Source: JACVRW01 sp963808775 (GTDB taxonomy: Bacteria; Actinomycetota; Thermoleophilia; Solirubrobacterales; Thermoleophilaceae). Taken from it: a stretch of DNA of 64,000 nt. Positions 16,018 to 24,251 of the stretch are shown here, piece by piece. The notes beneath the pieces are model-generated. The model searched no databases, was not told the DNA's origin, and was given only the letters and a program-made list of their open reading frames with translations. The translations under genes and the position numbers were made by a program. Numbering within the stretch: position 1 is the stretch's first letter; every line of letters starts with the position of its first letter. The stretch spans positions 248,001 through 312,000 of the forward strand of contig CAWEGR010000004.1 in NCBI GenBank assembly GCA_963808775.1. Reading direction: 5' to 3'.

Positions 16018-17205
16018 TTGCGCTCCGCCTCGCTCCTTCTCCTGCTATTCGTGGCCTTTCTGGCCGGCTGCAGCCTCGGCGAGGAGGAATCGACTCCGCC
16101 GCAGCTGGGAGTGCAGGCCGATGACGAGGAGGCCGCCGTGAAGCTCGGCTTCCCGTCGAGCGCCACCCGCAACACGGTCAGGGTCGGCGGCAGCGACGCC
16201 GCGGCGGACGCCGCCGGCGTGGCGGGCGCGCTCTACCCCGCCACCACCGACGCGAACAGGCCGACCGCCGTGGTGCTCGTGGACTCGGAGGACTGGGTCA
16301 GCGGAATCGCGGCGTCCGTGCTCGCGGGCCCGCCGATCGGGGCGCCGATCCTGCTCGCGGACGGCGACGAGCTGCCCGCCGTGACGGAGGACCTGCTCGA
16401 GCGGCTCGACCCGAAGGGCTCTGACCTCTCGGAGGACGCCCAGGTGATCCGCATCGGGCCGGACGTGGCGAAGCCGGACGGCTTCAAGACGGCGCTCGTG
16501 CAGGGCGCCGACCCCTACGAGCGCGCGGCGTCGATCGACCGCTTCTTCTCGGCCGCGCGCGGCGAGCCCTCGAGCAACGTGCTGCTCTATTCGGGCGAGA
16601 GCCCGGAGTGGGCCATGCCCGCCGCCGCGTGGGCGGCGCGCTCGGGCGACGCCGTGCTGCCCGTGCGCAAGGGCTCGATCCCGAAGCCGGTGCTGGACGC
16701 GATCAGCGAGCACGAGCGCCCCAACGTGTTCGTGCTGGGACCCGAGCGCGTGATCTCGGAGGCGGTCGTCGAGCGGCTCGAGCAGGGCGAGCGCCCCCGC
16801 GACCGCCTGGCAGCGTCGGTCGACCGCATCGAGGGCGCGACGCCGGTCGAGAACGCGATCGAGTTCACGCGCTACGAGAAGGGCGACTTCGGCTGGGGCG
16901 TCGTCGTCCCGGGCTACAACTTCTCGGTCGCGAGCGTCGACAGGCCGCTCGACGCCGCGGCGTCGGCCGCGCTCGCCACGCGCGGGGTGTTCGCGCCGAT
17001 GCTGCTCACGGACGACGCGGCCGAGCTGCCCCAGCCGCTCGAGCAGTACCTCCTGAGCGTGCAGCCCGGATACGAGGACGACCCTGGGCAGGCGGTCTAC
17101 AACCGCGTCTGGGTGCTCGGCGACGACAAGGCCGTCTCCGTCGACGAGCAGGCCCAGCTCGACGCGGTCACCGAGCTGATTCCGGTGCAGGCGACAGCAC
17201 CGTAG
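16018..17205 (+). CDS. Lipoprotein with cell-wall-binding repeat 2 (CWB2) domains
   Basis: 395 residues. Signal peptide with lipobox FLAGC (Cys about residue 18), then a charged linker and repeated Rossmann-like units typical of PF04122: VLAGPPIGAPILLADGDELP, VIRIGPDVA, and RPNVFVLGPERVISEAVVERL. Such proteins bind anionic wall polymers; here the lipid anchor places it at the outer face of the membrane. TTG 16018 is the only sensible start before the signal peptide; TATCGT at 16001-16006 may be its -10. The last 38 bases overlap the convergent flavoprotein gene. Confidence 0.75.
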   Translation: MRSASLLLLLFVAFLAGCSLGEEESTPPQLGVQADDEEAAVKLGFPSSATRNTVRVGGSDAAADAAGVAGALYPATTDANRPTAVVLVDSEDWVSGIAASVLAGPPIGAPILLADGDELPAVTEDLLERLDPKGSDLSEDAQVIRIGPDVAKPDGFKTALVQGADPYERAASIDRFFSAARGEPSSNVLLYSGESPEWAMPAAAWAARSGDAVLPVRKGSIPKPVLDAISEHERPNVFVLGPERVISEAVVERLEQGERPRDRLAASVDRIEGATPVENAIEFTRYEKGDFGWGVVVPGYNFSVASVDRPLDAAASAALATRGVFAPMLLTDDAAELPQPLEQYLLSVQPGYEDDPGQAVYNRVWVLGDDKAVSVDEQAQLDAVTELIPVQATAP

Positions 17206-18856
17206 CCTCGCGCAGGAACTGATGGACGAAGGCGATGGCCATGCTGCCCTCGCCCACCGCCGCCGCCACGCGCTTCACCGGACCCGAGCGCACGTCGCCG
17301 CAGGCGAAGACTCCCGGCACGCTCGTCTCGAGCAGGTACGGGTCCCGCTCGAGCGTCCAGTTGCCGCGCTCGATCATGTCCGCGCCGGTGAGGACGTAGC
17401 CGCGCTCGCTCAGCGCGATCTCCTCCGGCAGCCAGCCCGTGTGGGCGTCCGCGCCGATGAACATGAACAGGCCGCCGGACTCGACCCGCTCCGTCTCGCC
17501 GCTCGTCGAGTCCTCGATGTCGAGCTCCTCGAGGGCCTTCTCCCCGTGCGCCGCCACCACCTGCGAGCAGAGGCGCGTCCTGATGTTCGGGCGCTTCTCG
17601 AGCTGCTCGATCAGGTAGTGGGACATGCTCTTTCCGAGCGTGTCGCTGCGGCAGAGGACCGTGACGCTGCGGGCGTGGGTCGAGAAGAACAGCGCCGCCT
17701 GGCCGGCCGAGTTGCCGGCGCCGACGATGTGGACGTCGAGCCCGTGCAGGCCGGCGGCCTCGCTGCGGGCCGCGCCGTAGGAGATCCCCTTCCCGGACAG
17801 CCGGTCGAAGCCCTCCACCGCGAGCTGCCGCCACGTGACTCCGCAGGCGAGGATGATCGTGCGCGCGCGGATCACGTCGCCGCCGTCGAGGTGGAGCTCC
17901 TTGTACTCGGGGTCGATCCGCACGATGCTGCGGGTCACGAGGATCTCCGCGCCGAGCCGGCGGGCCTGCTGAAGCGCGCGGCTCGCGAGCTCGTCGCCCG
18001 AGACGCCCGACGGGAAGCCGAGGTAGTTCTCGATGCGCGACGAGGTGCCCGCCTGCCCGCCGGGCGCCTCGCGCTCCACCACGATCGTGCGCAGGCCCTC
18101 GGACGCGCCGTAGACGGCGGCGGCGAGCCCGGCCGGGCCCGCGCCGACGATCACGGTGTCGTACTCGGCGTGCTCCGCCTCCGTGCCGAGCCCGAGCAGC
18201 TCGGCCACACGGCGCAGCTGCGGACGGACGACGGTCTTGCCGTCGACGATCCGGATCGCGGGCAGGTCGCGCTCGGACGGCAGAGGGCCGCCCCACCCCT
18301 CCGAGGCGTCTGACTGATCGGGGCTGAGCCAGCGGAAGCTCACCTGGTTGCGGTCGAGGAAGCGCCGCAGCCCGCTGCAGCGCGGGTCGAGCCGCTCCCC
18401 GACCACGATCGCGCGCGGGGGCGGCGGGTCGGCCGCGAGCCCCTGCAGGCCGCGGAGGCCCGTGATCCGGTGCGACGCGAGCCGCCCGACCTCCTTGCCG
18501 ATGTCGGGTGTCGCGGCTGCGAGCGCGTGGTAGTCCCCGGGCTCGAGGCGCATCACGCGCGTGGGCTGCGCGGCCCTGAAGCCGACGGGGAAGACCGTGC
18601 CGAGCACGATCGGAACCTCGCCGAAGATCTCGCCGGGATCGCGCACGCCCACCACGCGCCCGACGCCGTCGGTGTGCTGGACCGCCTCGATCTGGCCCTC
18701 GATCACGGCGAACAGGGCACGGTCGCCGCCCTCGTCGGCGGCGTACTCGCCGGGCTGGAGCGTGATGTCCGCCGCGGCTCGGGACAGGCGCTCGCGGGCG
18801 GCATCGTCGAGGCCGGCGAAGAGCGCGACGCGACCGATCTCCTCTCCCGTGATCAC
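17168..18856 (-). CDS. Thioredoxin-reductase-like flavoprotein with cyclic-nucleotide-binding domain
   Basis: 562 residues in three parts. Residues about 5-120 are a Crp-type cyclic-nucleotide-binding domain; about 140-230 a thioredoxin/glutaredoxin-like segment (RAIVVGERLDPRCSGLRRF); about 240-560 a FAD/NADPH reductase with VIVGAGPAGLAAAVYGASEG, GGQAGTSSRIENYLGFP, IVGAGNSAGQAA and ACGDVRSG. The redox CxxC of thioredoxin reductase is missing: the place reads SYGAARSEA. So it probably reduces something other than thioredoxin. Start GTG 18856 follows TAGGAT by 7 bases. It is divergent from a small unknown gene. Confidence 0.82.
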   Translation of the reverse strand: MITGEEIGRVALFAGLDDAARERLSRAAADITLQPGEYAADEGGDRALFAVIEGQIEAVQHTDGVGRVVGVRDPGEIFGEVPIVLGTVFPVGFRAAQPTRVMRLEPGDYHALAAATPDIGKEVGRLASHRITGLRGLQGLAADPPPPRAIVVGERLDPRCSGLRRFLDRNQVSFRWLSPDQSDASEGWGGPLPSERDLPAIRIVDGKTVVRPQLRRVAELLGLGTEAEHAEYDTVIVGAGPAGLAAAVYGASEGLRTIVVEREAPGGQAGTSSRIENYLGFPSGVSGDELASRALQQARRLGAEILVTRSIVRIDPEYKELHLDGGDVIRARTIILACGVTWRQLAVEGFDRLSGKGISYGAARSEAAGLHGLDVHIVGAGNSAGQAALFFSTHARSVTVLCRSDTLGKSMSHYLIEQLEKRPNIRTRLCSQVVAAHGEKALEELDIEDSTSGETERVESGGLFMFIGADAHTGWLPEEIALSERGYVLTGADMIERGNWTLERDPYLLETSVPGVFACGDVRSGPVKRVAAAVGEGSMAIAFVHQFLREATVLSPAPESAR

Positions 18857-18863
18857 CCCGTCG

Positions 18864-18869
18864 ATCCTA
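18864..18869 (-). promoter_or_regulatory. -10 hexamer TAGGAT of the flavoprotein gene
   Basis: Ends 7 bases before GTG 18856 on the minus strand; decides the start. Confidence 0.45.
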
Positions 18870-18886
18870 ATGGCCTCACCCGGCAC

Positions 18887-18892
18887 TAGAGT
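18887..18892 (+). promoter_or_regulatory. -10 hexamer TAGAGT of a small unknown gene
   Basis: Ends 10 bases before ATG 18903. The divergent -10 of the flavoprotein gene is only 17 bases away, so the two transcription starts face apart from one small region. Confidence 0.4.
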
Positions 18893-18902
18893 CCTGGGGC
18901 GC

Positions 18903-19190
18903 ATGAGCGAGTTCGAACGGCCCGATCGCGCCAACCGCGAGCCAACCGTCGAGGACGTGCGCCAGCTCATGGGAGCCTCGACGCCGCACTTCGCGCTCCA
19001 GCTCCGCAACCGCATCCACACCCTGGTCACCGGGCTGCCGGACGGGCACCCGGCGCGCGTGGAGGGAGAGCGCGAGATCGCCCGCCTCGATCAGATCGCG
19101 CTCGGCTCGGAGCGGCGCGGGCCGATGCAGGACGGCGAGCAGGGGCTCGCCTCCTACCGCGGGCCGGAGCAGCCCGCGTCTCCCGAGTAG
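18903..19190 (+). CDS. 95-residue hypothetical protein
   Basis: No family recognised. Soluble, charged, with a predicted helical middle (VEDVRQLMGASTPHFALQLRN) and a conserved-looking EGEREIARLDQIA segment. It lacks Cys and membrane helices. Expressed divergently from the cyclic-nucleotide flavoprotein; a link between them is only contextual. Confidence 0.55.
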   Translation: MSEFERPDRANREPTVEDVRQLMGASTPHFALQLRNRIHTLVTGLPDGHPARVEGEREIARLDQIALGSERRGPMQDGEQGLASYRGPEQPASPE

Positions 19191-19250
19191 CCCGCCGGCG
19201 CCGATCGCGGTACGCTCGTGACGAGAGCCACGAGCACGAGGGGGAACGCG

Positions 19251-19715
19251 ATGCCATGGGAGTTCCACGTCCTGGTCGTCGCCAATGTCACGGCGACCTC
19301 CGACGACCTGCTCGAGGCAATGCGAAAGCGCTCTGAGCGCGGGCCCTGTCGCTTCACGCTGCTCCTGCCGGCCGGCGGCTCAGAGGCCCACGAGCGCCTG
19401 GAGGCGGCGCTGCGCGGTATGCGCAAGGCCAAGCTCAAGAACGTCGCGGGGCAGGTCGGCGATCCGGACCCGGTGGTGGCCGTGATGGAGGCGTGGGACC
19501 CGATGGTGTTCGACGAGATCCTCGTCTCGACGCTTCCGACGGACGCGTCGCGCTGGCTCCGGTGCGATCTCCCACACCGGCTCGAGCGCCTGACCGCCGT
19601 GACCGTGCGCCACGTCGTCTCGACGCCCCGGCCCGAGCCGCAGGCGGGCCCCGCGCCGGCGCGAGAGCGCTACGGCGTGCTCGCCCCGCTGGCCGCCGCG
19701 CTCACCCGGCACTGA
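19251..19715 (+). CDS. UspA-like small protein
   Basis: 154 residues with a Rossmann-like start FHVLVVANVTATSDDLLEAM, then RFTLLLPAGG and a GDPDPVVAVMEAWDP...DEILVSTLP core that resembles universal stress proteins of actinobacteria. The nucleotide-binding G-x2-G-x9-G motif is not obvious. GAGGGGGA lies about 5 bases before ATG 19251, so it is a leadered gene. The last 14 bases overlap the convergent dehydrogenase gene. Confidence 0.65.
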   Translation: MPWEFHVLVVANVTATSDDLLEAMRKRSERGPCRFTLLLPAGGSEAHERLEAALRGMRKAKLKNVAGQVGDPDPVVAVMEAWDPMVFDEILVSTLPTDASRWLRCDLPHRLERLTAVTVRHVVSTPRPEPQAGPAPARERYGVLAPLAAALTRH

Positions 19716-20722
19716 GAGCCGGCGCGCCGAGGCCCGACAGCTCGGCCACCCGCTCGCGGTGGCTCGCCGCCGAGCCGAACATCAGCGCATTCGTCTTCGC
19801 GCGCTTCAGCAGGAAGTGCAGGTCGTGCTCCCAGGTGAAGCCGATGCCGCCGTGGACCTGGAGCGAGGAGCCGCACACTCGCCAGCCGGCATCCGAGGCG
19901 TAGGACTTCGCCATCGAGGCCGCCAGCGAGAGCGTGTCCGGCTCGGAATCGGCGCACCAGGCCGCGTAGTACGACGCGGAGCGCGAGCCCTCGACCTCCA
20001 TCAGCATCTGCGCGCAGCGGTGGGAGACCGCCTGGTAGGAGCCGATCGGCCGGTCGAACTGCTTGCGGTCGCGGGCGTACTCCACCGCCATCTCCATCGC
20101 CTTCTGCGCGACGCCCGTCGTCTCTGCCGCGAGCGCGGCACAGATCCTGTCGAGCCCGGGCTGCGGGTCTCCGGCCAGCGGCTCGCCGCCGTCGGCGCGC
20201 ACGCGCGCGAAGCGACGGGTGGCGTCCATCGCGTCGAATGGCTCGACGTCGGCCGCCGAGCGCTCGACGACCGCGCCGCCGCCGTCTCCCACGAGCACGA
20301 TCACCTCGGCAGAGTCGGCGTCGGGCACGAGCCGCGCCTCCCCGCCGGACACGAGCGCGACCGTCCCGCGCGCCTCGCCCGACGCGATGCCGGGCAGCCA
20401 GCGGGAGCGCTGCGCGTCGGTGCCGCACTCCTGAAGCACGAGGCCGGCGGCGGCGTTCGAGAGGAAGGGCACCGGAGCGAGCGCATAGCCGAGCTCCTCC
20501 ATGAGGATGATCAGCTCGACCGCGCCGAGCTCCTGCCCGCCGTGCTCCTCGCCCACGAAGATGCCCGCCCAGCCGAGCTCGGCCATCTCCTTCCAGGTCT
20601 CCTCGTCGTAGCGTGCGCGCCTCCGCGAGCTCGCGCACGTGGTCGGACTTGAAGCGCGAGGCGAGCAGCTCGTTCGCCGTGCGCTTGATGGCCTGCTGGT
20701 CGTCGGTGAAGTCGAAGTTCAT
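19702..20722 (-). CDS. Acyl-CoA dehydrogenase, short subunit, one +1 frame break
   Basis: About 339 residues after correction, shorter than a usual acyl-CoA dehydrogenase. MNFDFTDDQQAIKRTANELL starts the N-terminal helical domain. One extra base near 20614 separates VRELAEART from YDEETWKEMAELGW. The later GIFVGEEHGG, CAALAAETTGVAQKAMEMAVEYA and HGGIGFTWEHDLH are typical. It starts 13 bases after the stop of the full-length dehydrogenase in the same direction. Long-plus-short dehydrogenase pairs form alpha2beta2 enzymes in actinobacterial steroid or long-chain side-chain degradation, which fits here. Confidence 0.85.
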
Positions 20723-20735
20723 CGCGCGTTCCCCC

Positions 20736-21872
20736 TTAGCGCAGCTTCGGCAGTCCGAGCACGCGCTCGGCGATGATGTTCTTGAGGATCTCGGTCGTGC
20801 CGCCCTCGATCGAGTTGGCGCGCGAGCGCAGCAGCCGGTAGGTCCAGGGCGAGTCCCAGTCGGCGCCGTCCTCGCCGAGGATCTCGACGGCGAGCTCCGT
20901 GAGCGCCTGGTTGATGTCGCTCCACTGCCACTTCGGCAGCGAGCCCTCCGGGCCCGGCACGCCGCGCTTCATGATCTGCGTCAGCCCGCGCCACGAGTTC
21001 AGGCGCAGCAGCTCGACCTCGATGGTGAGCTGGGCGAGCTTCTGGCGGATCACCGGGTCGTCGGCCACGCCCCGCTCGCGGGCGAGCTCGAGCAGGTCGC
21101 CGAGCGCGATGCGCACGCCCGCGGCGGCCGCGGCGCCGAGGCCGGCGCGCTCGTTCATGAGCGTCGTGATCGCCACGGCCCAGCCGTTGCCCACCCCGCC
21201 GACGACGTTCTCGTCGGGGATGCGCGCCTCCTGGATGAAGAGCTCGTTGAACTCGGGCTCGTTCGTGATCTGGTGGAGCGGGCGGACCTGAACGGCCTCC
21301 TGCTCCATGTCCATGATGAAGTAGGTCAGACCCTGGTGCTTCGGAGCGTCCTGGTCGGTGCGCGCGACGAGCATGCACCACTTCGACTTGTGCGCGAAGG
21401 TCGTCCAGACCTTCTGGCCCGTGACGACCCACTCGCCGTTCGACTTCACAGCCTTCGTCTTGAGCGACGCGAGGTCCGAGCCCGACTCCGGCTCGGAGAA
21501 GCCCTGGCACCAGATCTCCTCGCCGGTCAGGATCGGCTCGAGGAAGCGCTCCTTCTGGTCGTCGCTGCCGTGATGGATGACCACCGGGCCGCCCATGACC
21601 ATGCCGAGCACGTTCGCCGGCTGCGGCGCGCGCGCCCGGGCCATCTCCTCGCCGAACAGGGCCTGCTCGATCAGCGTCGCGCCGCGCCCGCCGTACTCCT
21701 TCGGCCACGCGAAGCCGGCATAGCCCGCGTCGTAGAGCACGCGCTGCCAGGCGCGCCTGTGGTCGAACGCCGCGTCCTCGCCGGGCGGGTCCTCGCCCGG
21801 GTGGTTGTCGGCGAGCCACGCGCGCAACTCGTCCCTGAAGGCCTCTTCGGAGGGCGACAGCGTCAGGTCCAT
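20736..21872 (-). CDS. Acyl-CoA dehydrogenase, long subunit
   Basis: 378 residues. MDLTLSPSEEAFRDELRAWL, FAWPKEYGGRGATLIEQALF, CQGFSEPESGSDLASLKT and VVTGQKVWTTFAHKS are the family motifs, and the probable base is Glu of SIEGGTTEILKN. Start ATG 21872 follows TACATT by 6 bases. The operator TGTACC-N4-GGTACA overlaps that promoter, and the TetR gene divergent from it is the obvious repressor. Probably the partner of the short subunit downstream. Confidence 0.92.
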   Translation of the reverse strand: MDLTLSPSEEAFRDELRAWLADNHPGEDPPGEDAAFDHRRAWQRVLYDAGYAGFAWPKEYGGRGATLIEQALFGEEMARARAPQPANVLGMVMGGPVVIHHGSDDQKERFLEPILTGEEIWCQGFSEPESGSDLASLKTKAVKSNGEWVVTGQKVWTTFAHKSKWCMLVARTDQDAPKHQGLTYFIMDMEQEAVQVRPLHQITNEPEFNELFIQEARIPDENVVGGVGNGWAVAITTLMNERAGLGAAAAAGVRIALGDLLELARERGVADDPVIRQKLAQLTIEVELLRLNSWRGLTQIMKRGVPGPEGSLPKWQWSDINQALTELAVEILGEDGADWDSPWTYRLLRSRANSIEGGTTEILKNIIAERVLGLPKLR

Positions 21873-21878
21873 GGCGGT

Positions 21879-21884
21879 AATGTA
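21879..21884 (-). promoter_or_regulatory. -10 hexamer TACATT of the dehydrogenase pair
   Basis: Ends 6 bases before ATG 21872 on the minus strand and overlaps the operator by four bases. Confidence 0.5.
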
Positions 21885-21896
21885 CCAGGGGGTACA
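21881..21896. promoter_or_regulatory. TetR operator TGTACC-AGGG-GGTACA
   Basis: Perfect 6-bp arms with 4-bp spacer between the divergent dehydrogenase and TetR genes. It covers the -10 of the dehydrogenase pair and lies 3 bases before the TetR start, so one bound repressor could shut both directions. Confidence 0.7.
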
Positions 21897-21899
21897 CAA

Positions 21900-22568
21900 G
21901 TGGGCGAAGCACGCGACATACCCCGACGGCTGCCTCGCGGGACGCACGGGCTCGACCCCGAGCTCGTGGCCGCCTCACAGCGCACACGGCTGCTCGAGGC
22001 CGTCGGCCTGGCGGTGGCCGAGAAGGGCTACGGGGCGACCACGATCGACCACATCGTGCGCGGCGCGGGCGTGTCGAAGAAGACGTTCTACGAGCACTTC
22101 CGCGACAAGGAGGACTGCTTCGTGGCCGCCTACCGCAGCGCGGCCGAGGCCCTCTTCGAGCGGGTCCGCGACGCCCATCGCTCGCATGACGACTGGCTCG
22201 AGCGCACCGAGGCCGGCATCGTGGCCTACCTGCGCTGGCTCGCGGCGGAGCCCGCCCTCGCGCGCGTGTTCCTGATCGAGGTCGGCGCCGCGGGGCCGCG
22301 CGCGGCCGAGGCCCGCGAGGAGCTGCGCGACCGCTACGCCGACCTCTTCGCGCGCCTCCAGGACGAGGCGCGGGCGGACTTCCCGGAGCTGCCCGAGCTG
22401 CCGGCGGAGATCTTCCATGCCGTCGTCGCCGCGGTCGACGACATCGTGGTGCGCGAGATCAGGGAGGGCGGCGCCGAGGACCTGCTGCGCCTCGAGCCGA
22501 TCCTGCGCTACCTGCAGGTCGCGCTGCTGGCGGGGCCGCAGGTGGCGGCTCGCTCGGCTCGGCTCTAG
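21900..22568 (+). CDS. TetR-family regulator
   Basis: 222 residues. The N-terminal HTH is typical: RTRLLEAVGLAVAEKGYGA, IVRGAGVSKKTFYEHFRDKEDCF. The C-terminal ligand domain is all helical and matches no specific ligand class I can name. GTG 21900 is preceded by AGGGGG at 7 bases, part of the palindrome. It is divergent from the two-subunit acyl-CoA dehydrogenase, which it probably represses until an acyl-CoA ligand binds. Confidence 0.88.
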   Translation: MGEARDIPRRLPRGTHGLDPELVAASQRTRLLEAVGLAVAEKGYGATTIDHIVRGAGVSKKTFYEHFRDKEDCFVAAYRSAAEALFERVRDAHRSHDDWLERTEAGIVAYLRWLAAEPALARVFLIEVGAAGPRAAEAREELRDRYADLFARLQDEARADFPELPELPAEIFHAVVAAVDDIVVREIREGGAEDLLRLEPILRYLQVALLAGPQVAARSARL

Positions 22569-22607
22569 ACCTCCCCGCGGCCCGCATCTCCGAGAGCTTC
22601 GTCACAT

Positions 22608-22629
22608 TACGAAACGCGTGCGTTGCATT
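22608..22629. promoter_or_regulatory. Degenerate TetR operator, MFS gene (distal)
   Basis: TACGAAACG-N4-CGTTGCATT keeps a perfect left arm and CGTT of the right arm of the proximal operator, with the same 4-bp spacer. Centres are 43 bp apart, about four helical turns. It overlaps the -35 TTGCAT (22623-22628). Confidence 0.55.
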
Positions 22630-22651
22630 TTTCTCTCCTCTGTGCTTAACT
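22623..22651 (+). promoter_or_regulatory. Promoter of the MFS-tetR operon
   Basis: -35 TTGCAT (22623-22628), 17-bp spacer, -10 TTAACT (22646-22651). Flanked and touched by both operator copies. Leader of about 40 bases with AAGGAGG before ATG 22698. Confidence 0.5.
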
Positions 22652-22672
22652 ACGAAACGCAACCGTTTCGTA
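22651..22672. promoter_or_regulatory. Perfect TetR operator, MFS gene (proximal)
   Basis: TACGAAACG-CAAC-CGTTTCGTA, 9-bp perfect arms with 4-bp spacer, at the end of the -10. The likely ligand is the TetR encoded downstream in the same operon. Confidence 0.75.
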
Positions 22673-22697
22673 TCGTAATCAAGGAGGAGAGATCGAA

Positions 22698-24251
22698 ATG
22701 CAACCGACCGCCCCGTACGACCGCAGATGGTGGGCCCTCGTCGTCCTGTCCGTCTCCCTGCTCATCATCTCGCTCGACAACACGATCCTCAACGTCGCGC
22801 TCCCCACCATCGAGCGCGATCTCTCCGCTTCTTCGGGTCAGCTGCAGTGGATCGTCGACTCCTACACGCTGATCTTCGCCGGCCTCCTGCTCACGCTCGG
22901 AGCCCTCGGCGACCGCTTCGGTCGCCGCCTTGCCCTCATCTCCGGGCTCGTCGTCTTTGGAGCGGGCTCGCTCATGTCCGGGATCGCGACCTCCGCCGAC
23001 ATGCTGATCGTGTCGCGCGGCATCATGGGAATCGGCGGCGCGCTGATCATGCCGTCGACGCTCTCGATCCTGACCAACGTCTTCCCCGCCGAGGAGCGGC
23101 CGAAGGCGATCGGGATCTGGGCCGCCGTGGCCGGCCTCGGCGTGGCCATCGGGCCCGTCACCGGCGGCTGGCTGATCGAGCATTTCGACTGGTCGTCCGT
23201 GTTCTACGTCAACCTGCCGATCGTCGCCTTCGCGCTGATCGCCTCACCGTTCATCGTTCCCGAGTCGAAGGACCCGGGCAAGGCGAAGCTCGACCCCGCG
23301 GGCGCAGTGCTGTCGACCCTGGGCCTCGGCGCCCTCGTCTGGGCCATCATCGAGGGCGGCGAGGCCGGCTTCACGAGCGGGACCGTGCTCGCAGGGCTCG
23401 GCGCGGCGACGCTGCTGCTCGGCGCCTTCGTCGCCTGGGAGCTGCGCTCGAAGAACCCGATGCTCGACATCCGGCTCTTCAGGGTGCGGCGCTTCAGCGG
23501 CGCGAGCCTCTCGATCACCCTGGTGTTCTTCTCGCTCTTCGGTGCGATCTTCTTCCTGACGACGTACCTGCAGGGCGTGATGGACCTGTCGGCCCTCGAG
23601 GCGGGCCTGCGGGTCAGCCCGGTGGCCTTCGGCCTGATCCTCGGCGGCCCGCTGTCGGCGAAGCTGGCCGAGCGCGTGGGGACCCGCGTGATCGTTGCCG
23701 CCGGCCTGGCGATCGTCGCCGTGGCGATGCTGATGCTCGCCGGGCTCGAGGTCGACTCGGGCTACGGCATCGTGGCGGCGTCGCTCGTCCTGCTCGGCTT
23801 CGGCATGGGCTCGACGATGGCTCCGGCCACCGAGTCGATCATGAGCTCGCTGCCGCTCGAGCACGCGAGCGTCGGCTCGGCCATGAACGACACCGTGCGG
23901 ATGGTCGGCGGCACGCTCGGCGTGGCGATCCTCGGAAGCCTCCTGTCGAGCGGCTACGGTGCCGACATGGAGCGCTCGGTCGAGGGCCTGCCGGCACCCG
24001 CCGCGACCGCGGCGGCGGACAGCCTCGGCGGCGCGAGCGCAGTGGCCTCGCAGCTCGGCGGAGCGGCCGGCCGCGCGCTCGACAACGCCGCCGAGCTCGC
24101 CTTCACCTCCGCGATGAGCACCGCGCTGATCGTGGCGGCGGGCGTGGCGCTGGCGGGCTCCATGATCGCCCTGTTCGTGCTCCCGAAGAGGGAGCGCGAG
24201 CGGACCGAGAAGGCGAGCTTCGTCGCGCAGGCCGAGGCGGCGGCGGCGTGA
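22698..24251 (+). CDS. MFS drug exporter, 14-helix DHA2 (EmrB/QacA) family
   Basis: 517 residues with about 14 membrane helices. Proton-driven export of hydrophobic compounds is the usual role. Motif A is GALGDRFGRRLAL (about residue 68), motif C GIGPVTGGWL-like VAIGPVTGGWLIEH (about 152), and DNTILNVALPTIERDL marks the DHA2 family. AAGGAGG lies 10 bases before the ATG. A tetR gene overlaps its stop, and two operator copies lie in front, so it is probably an inducible efflux pump. Confidence 0.93.
   Translation: MQPTAPYDRRWWALVVLSVSLLIISLDNTILNVALPTIERDLSASSGQLQWIVDSYTLIFAGLLLTLGALGDRFGRRLALISGLVVFGAGSLMSGIATSADMLIVSRGIMGIGGALIMPSTLSILTNVFPAEERPKAIGIWAAVAGLGVAIGPVTGGWLIEHFDWSSVFYVNLPIVAFALIASPFIVPESKDPGKAKLDPAGAVLSTLGLGALVWAIIEGGEAGFTSGTVLAGLGAATLLLGAFVAWELRSKNPMLDIRLFRVRRFSGASLSITLVFFSLFGAIFFLTTYLQGVMDLSALEAGLRVSPVAFGLILGGPLSAKLAERVGTRVIVAAGLAIVAVAMLMLAGLEVDSGYGIVAASLVLLGFGMGSTMAPATESIMSSLPLEHASVGSAMNDTVRMVGGTLGVAILGSLLSSGYGADMERSVEGLPAPAATAAADSLGGASAVASQLGGAAGRALDNAAELAFTSAMSTALIVAAGVALAGSMIALFVLPKRERERTEKASFVAQAEAAAA

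Noticed and set aside
15912..16175. Longer N-terminus of the acyl-CoA dehydrogenase (open to 16175)
   Set aside because: The extension would translate the operator and lacks family similarity; GTG 15911 has a good Shine-Dalgarno.
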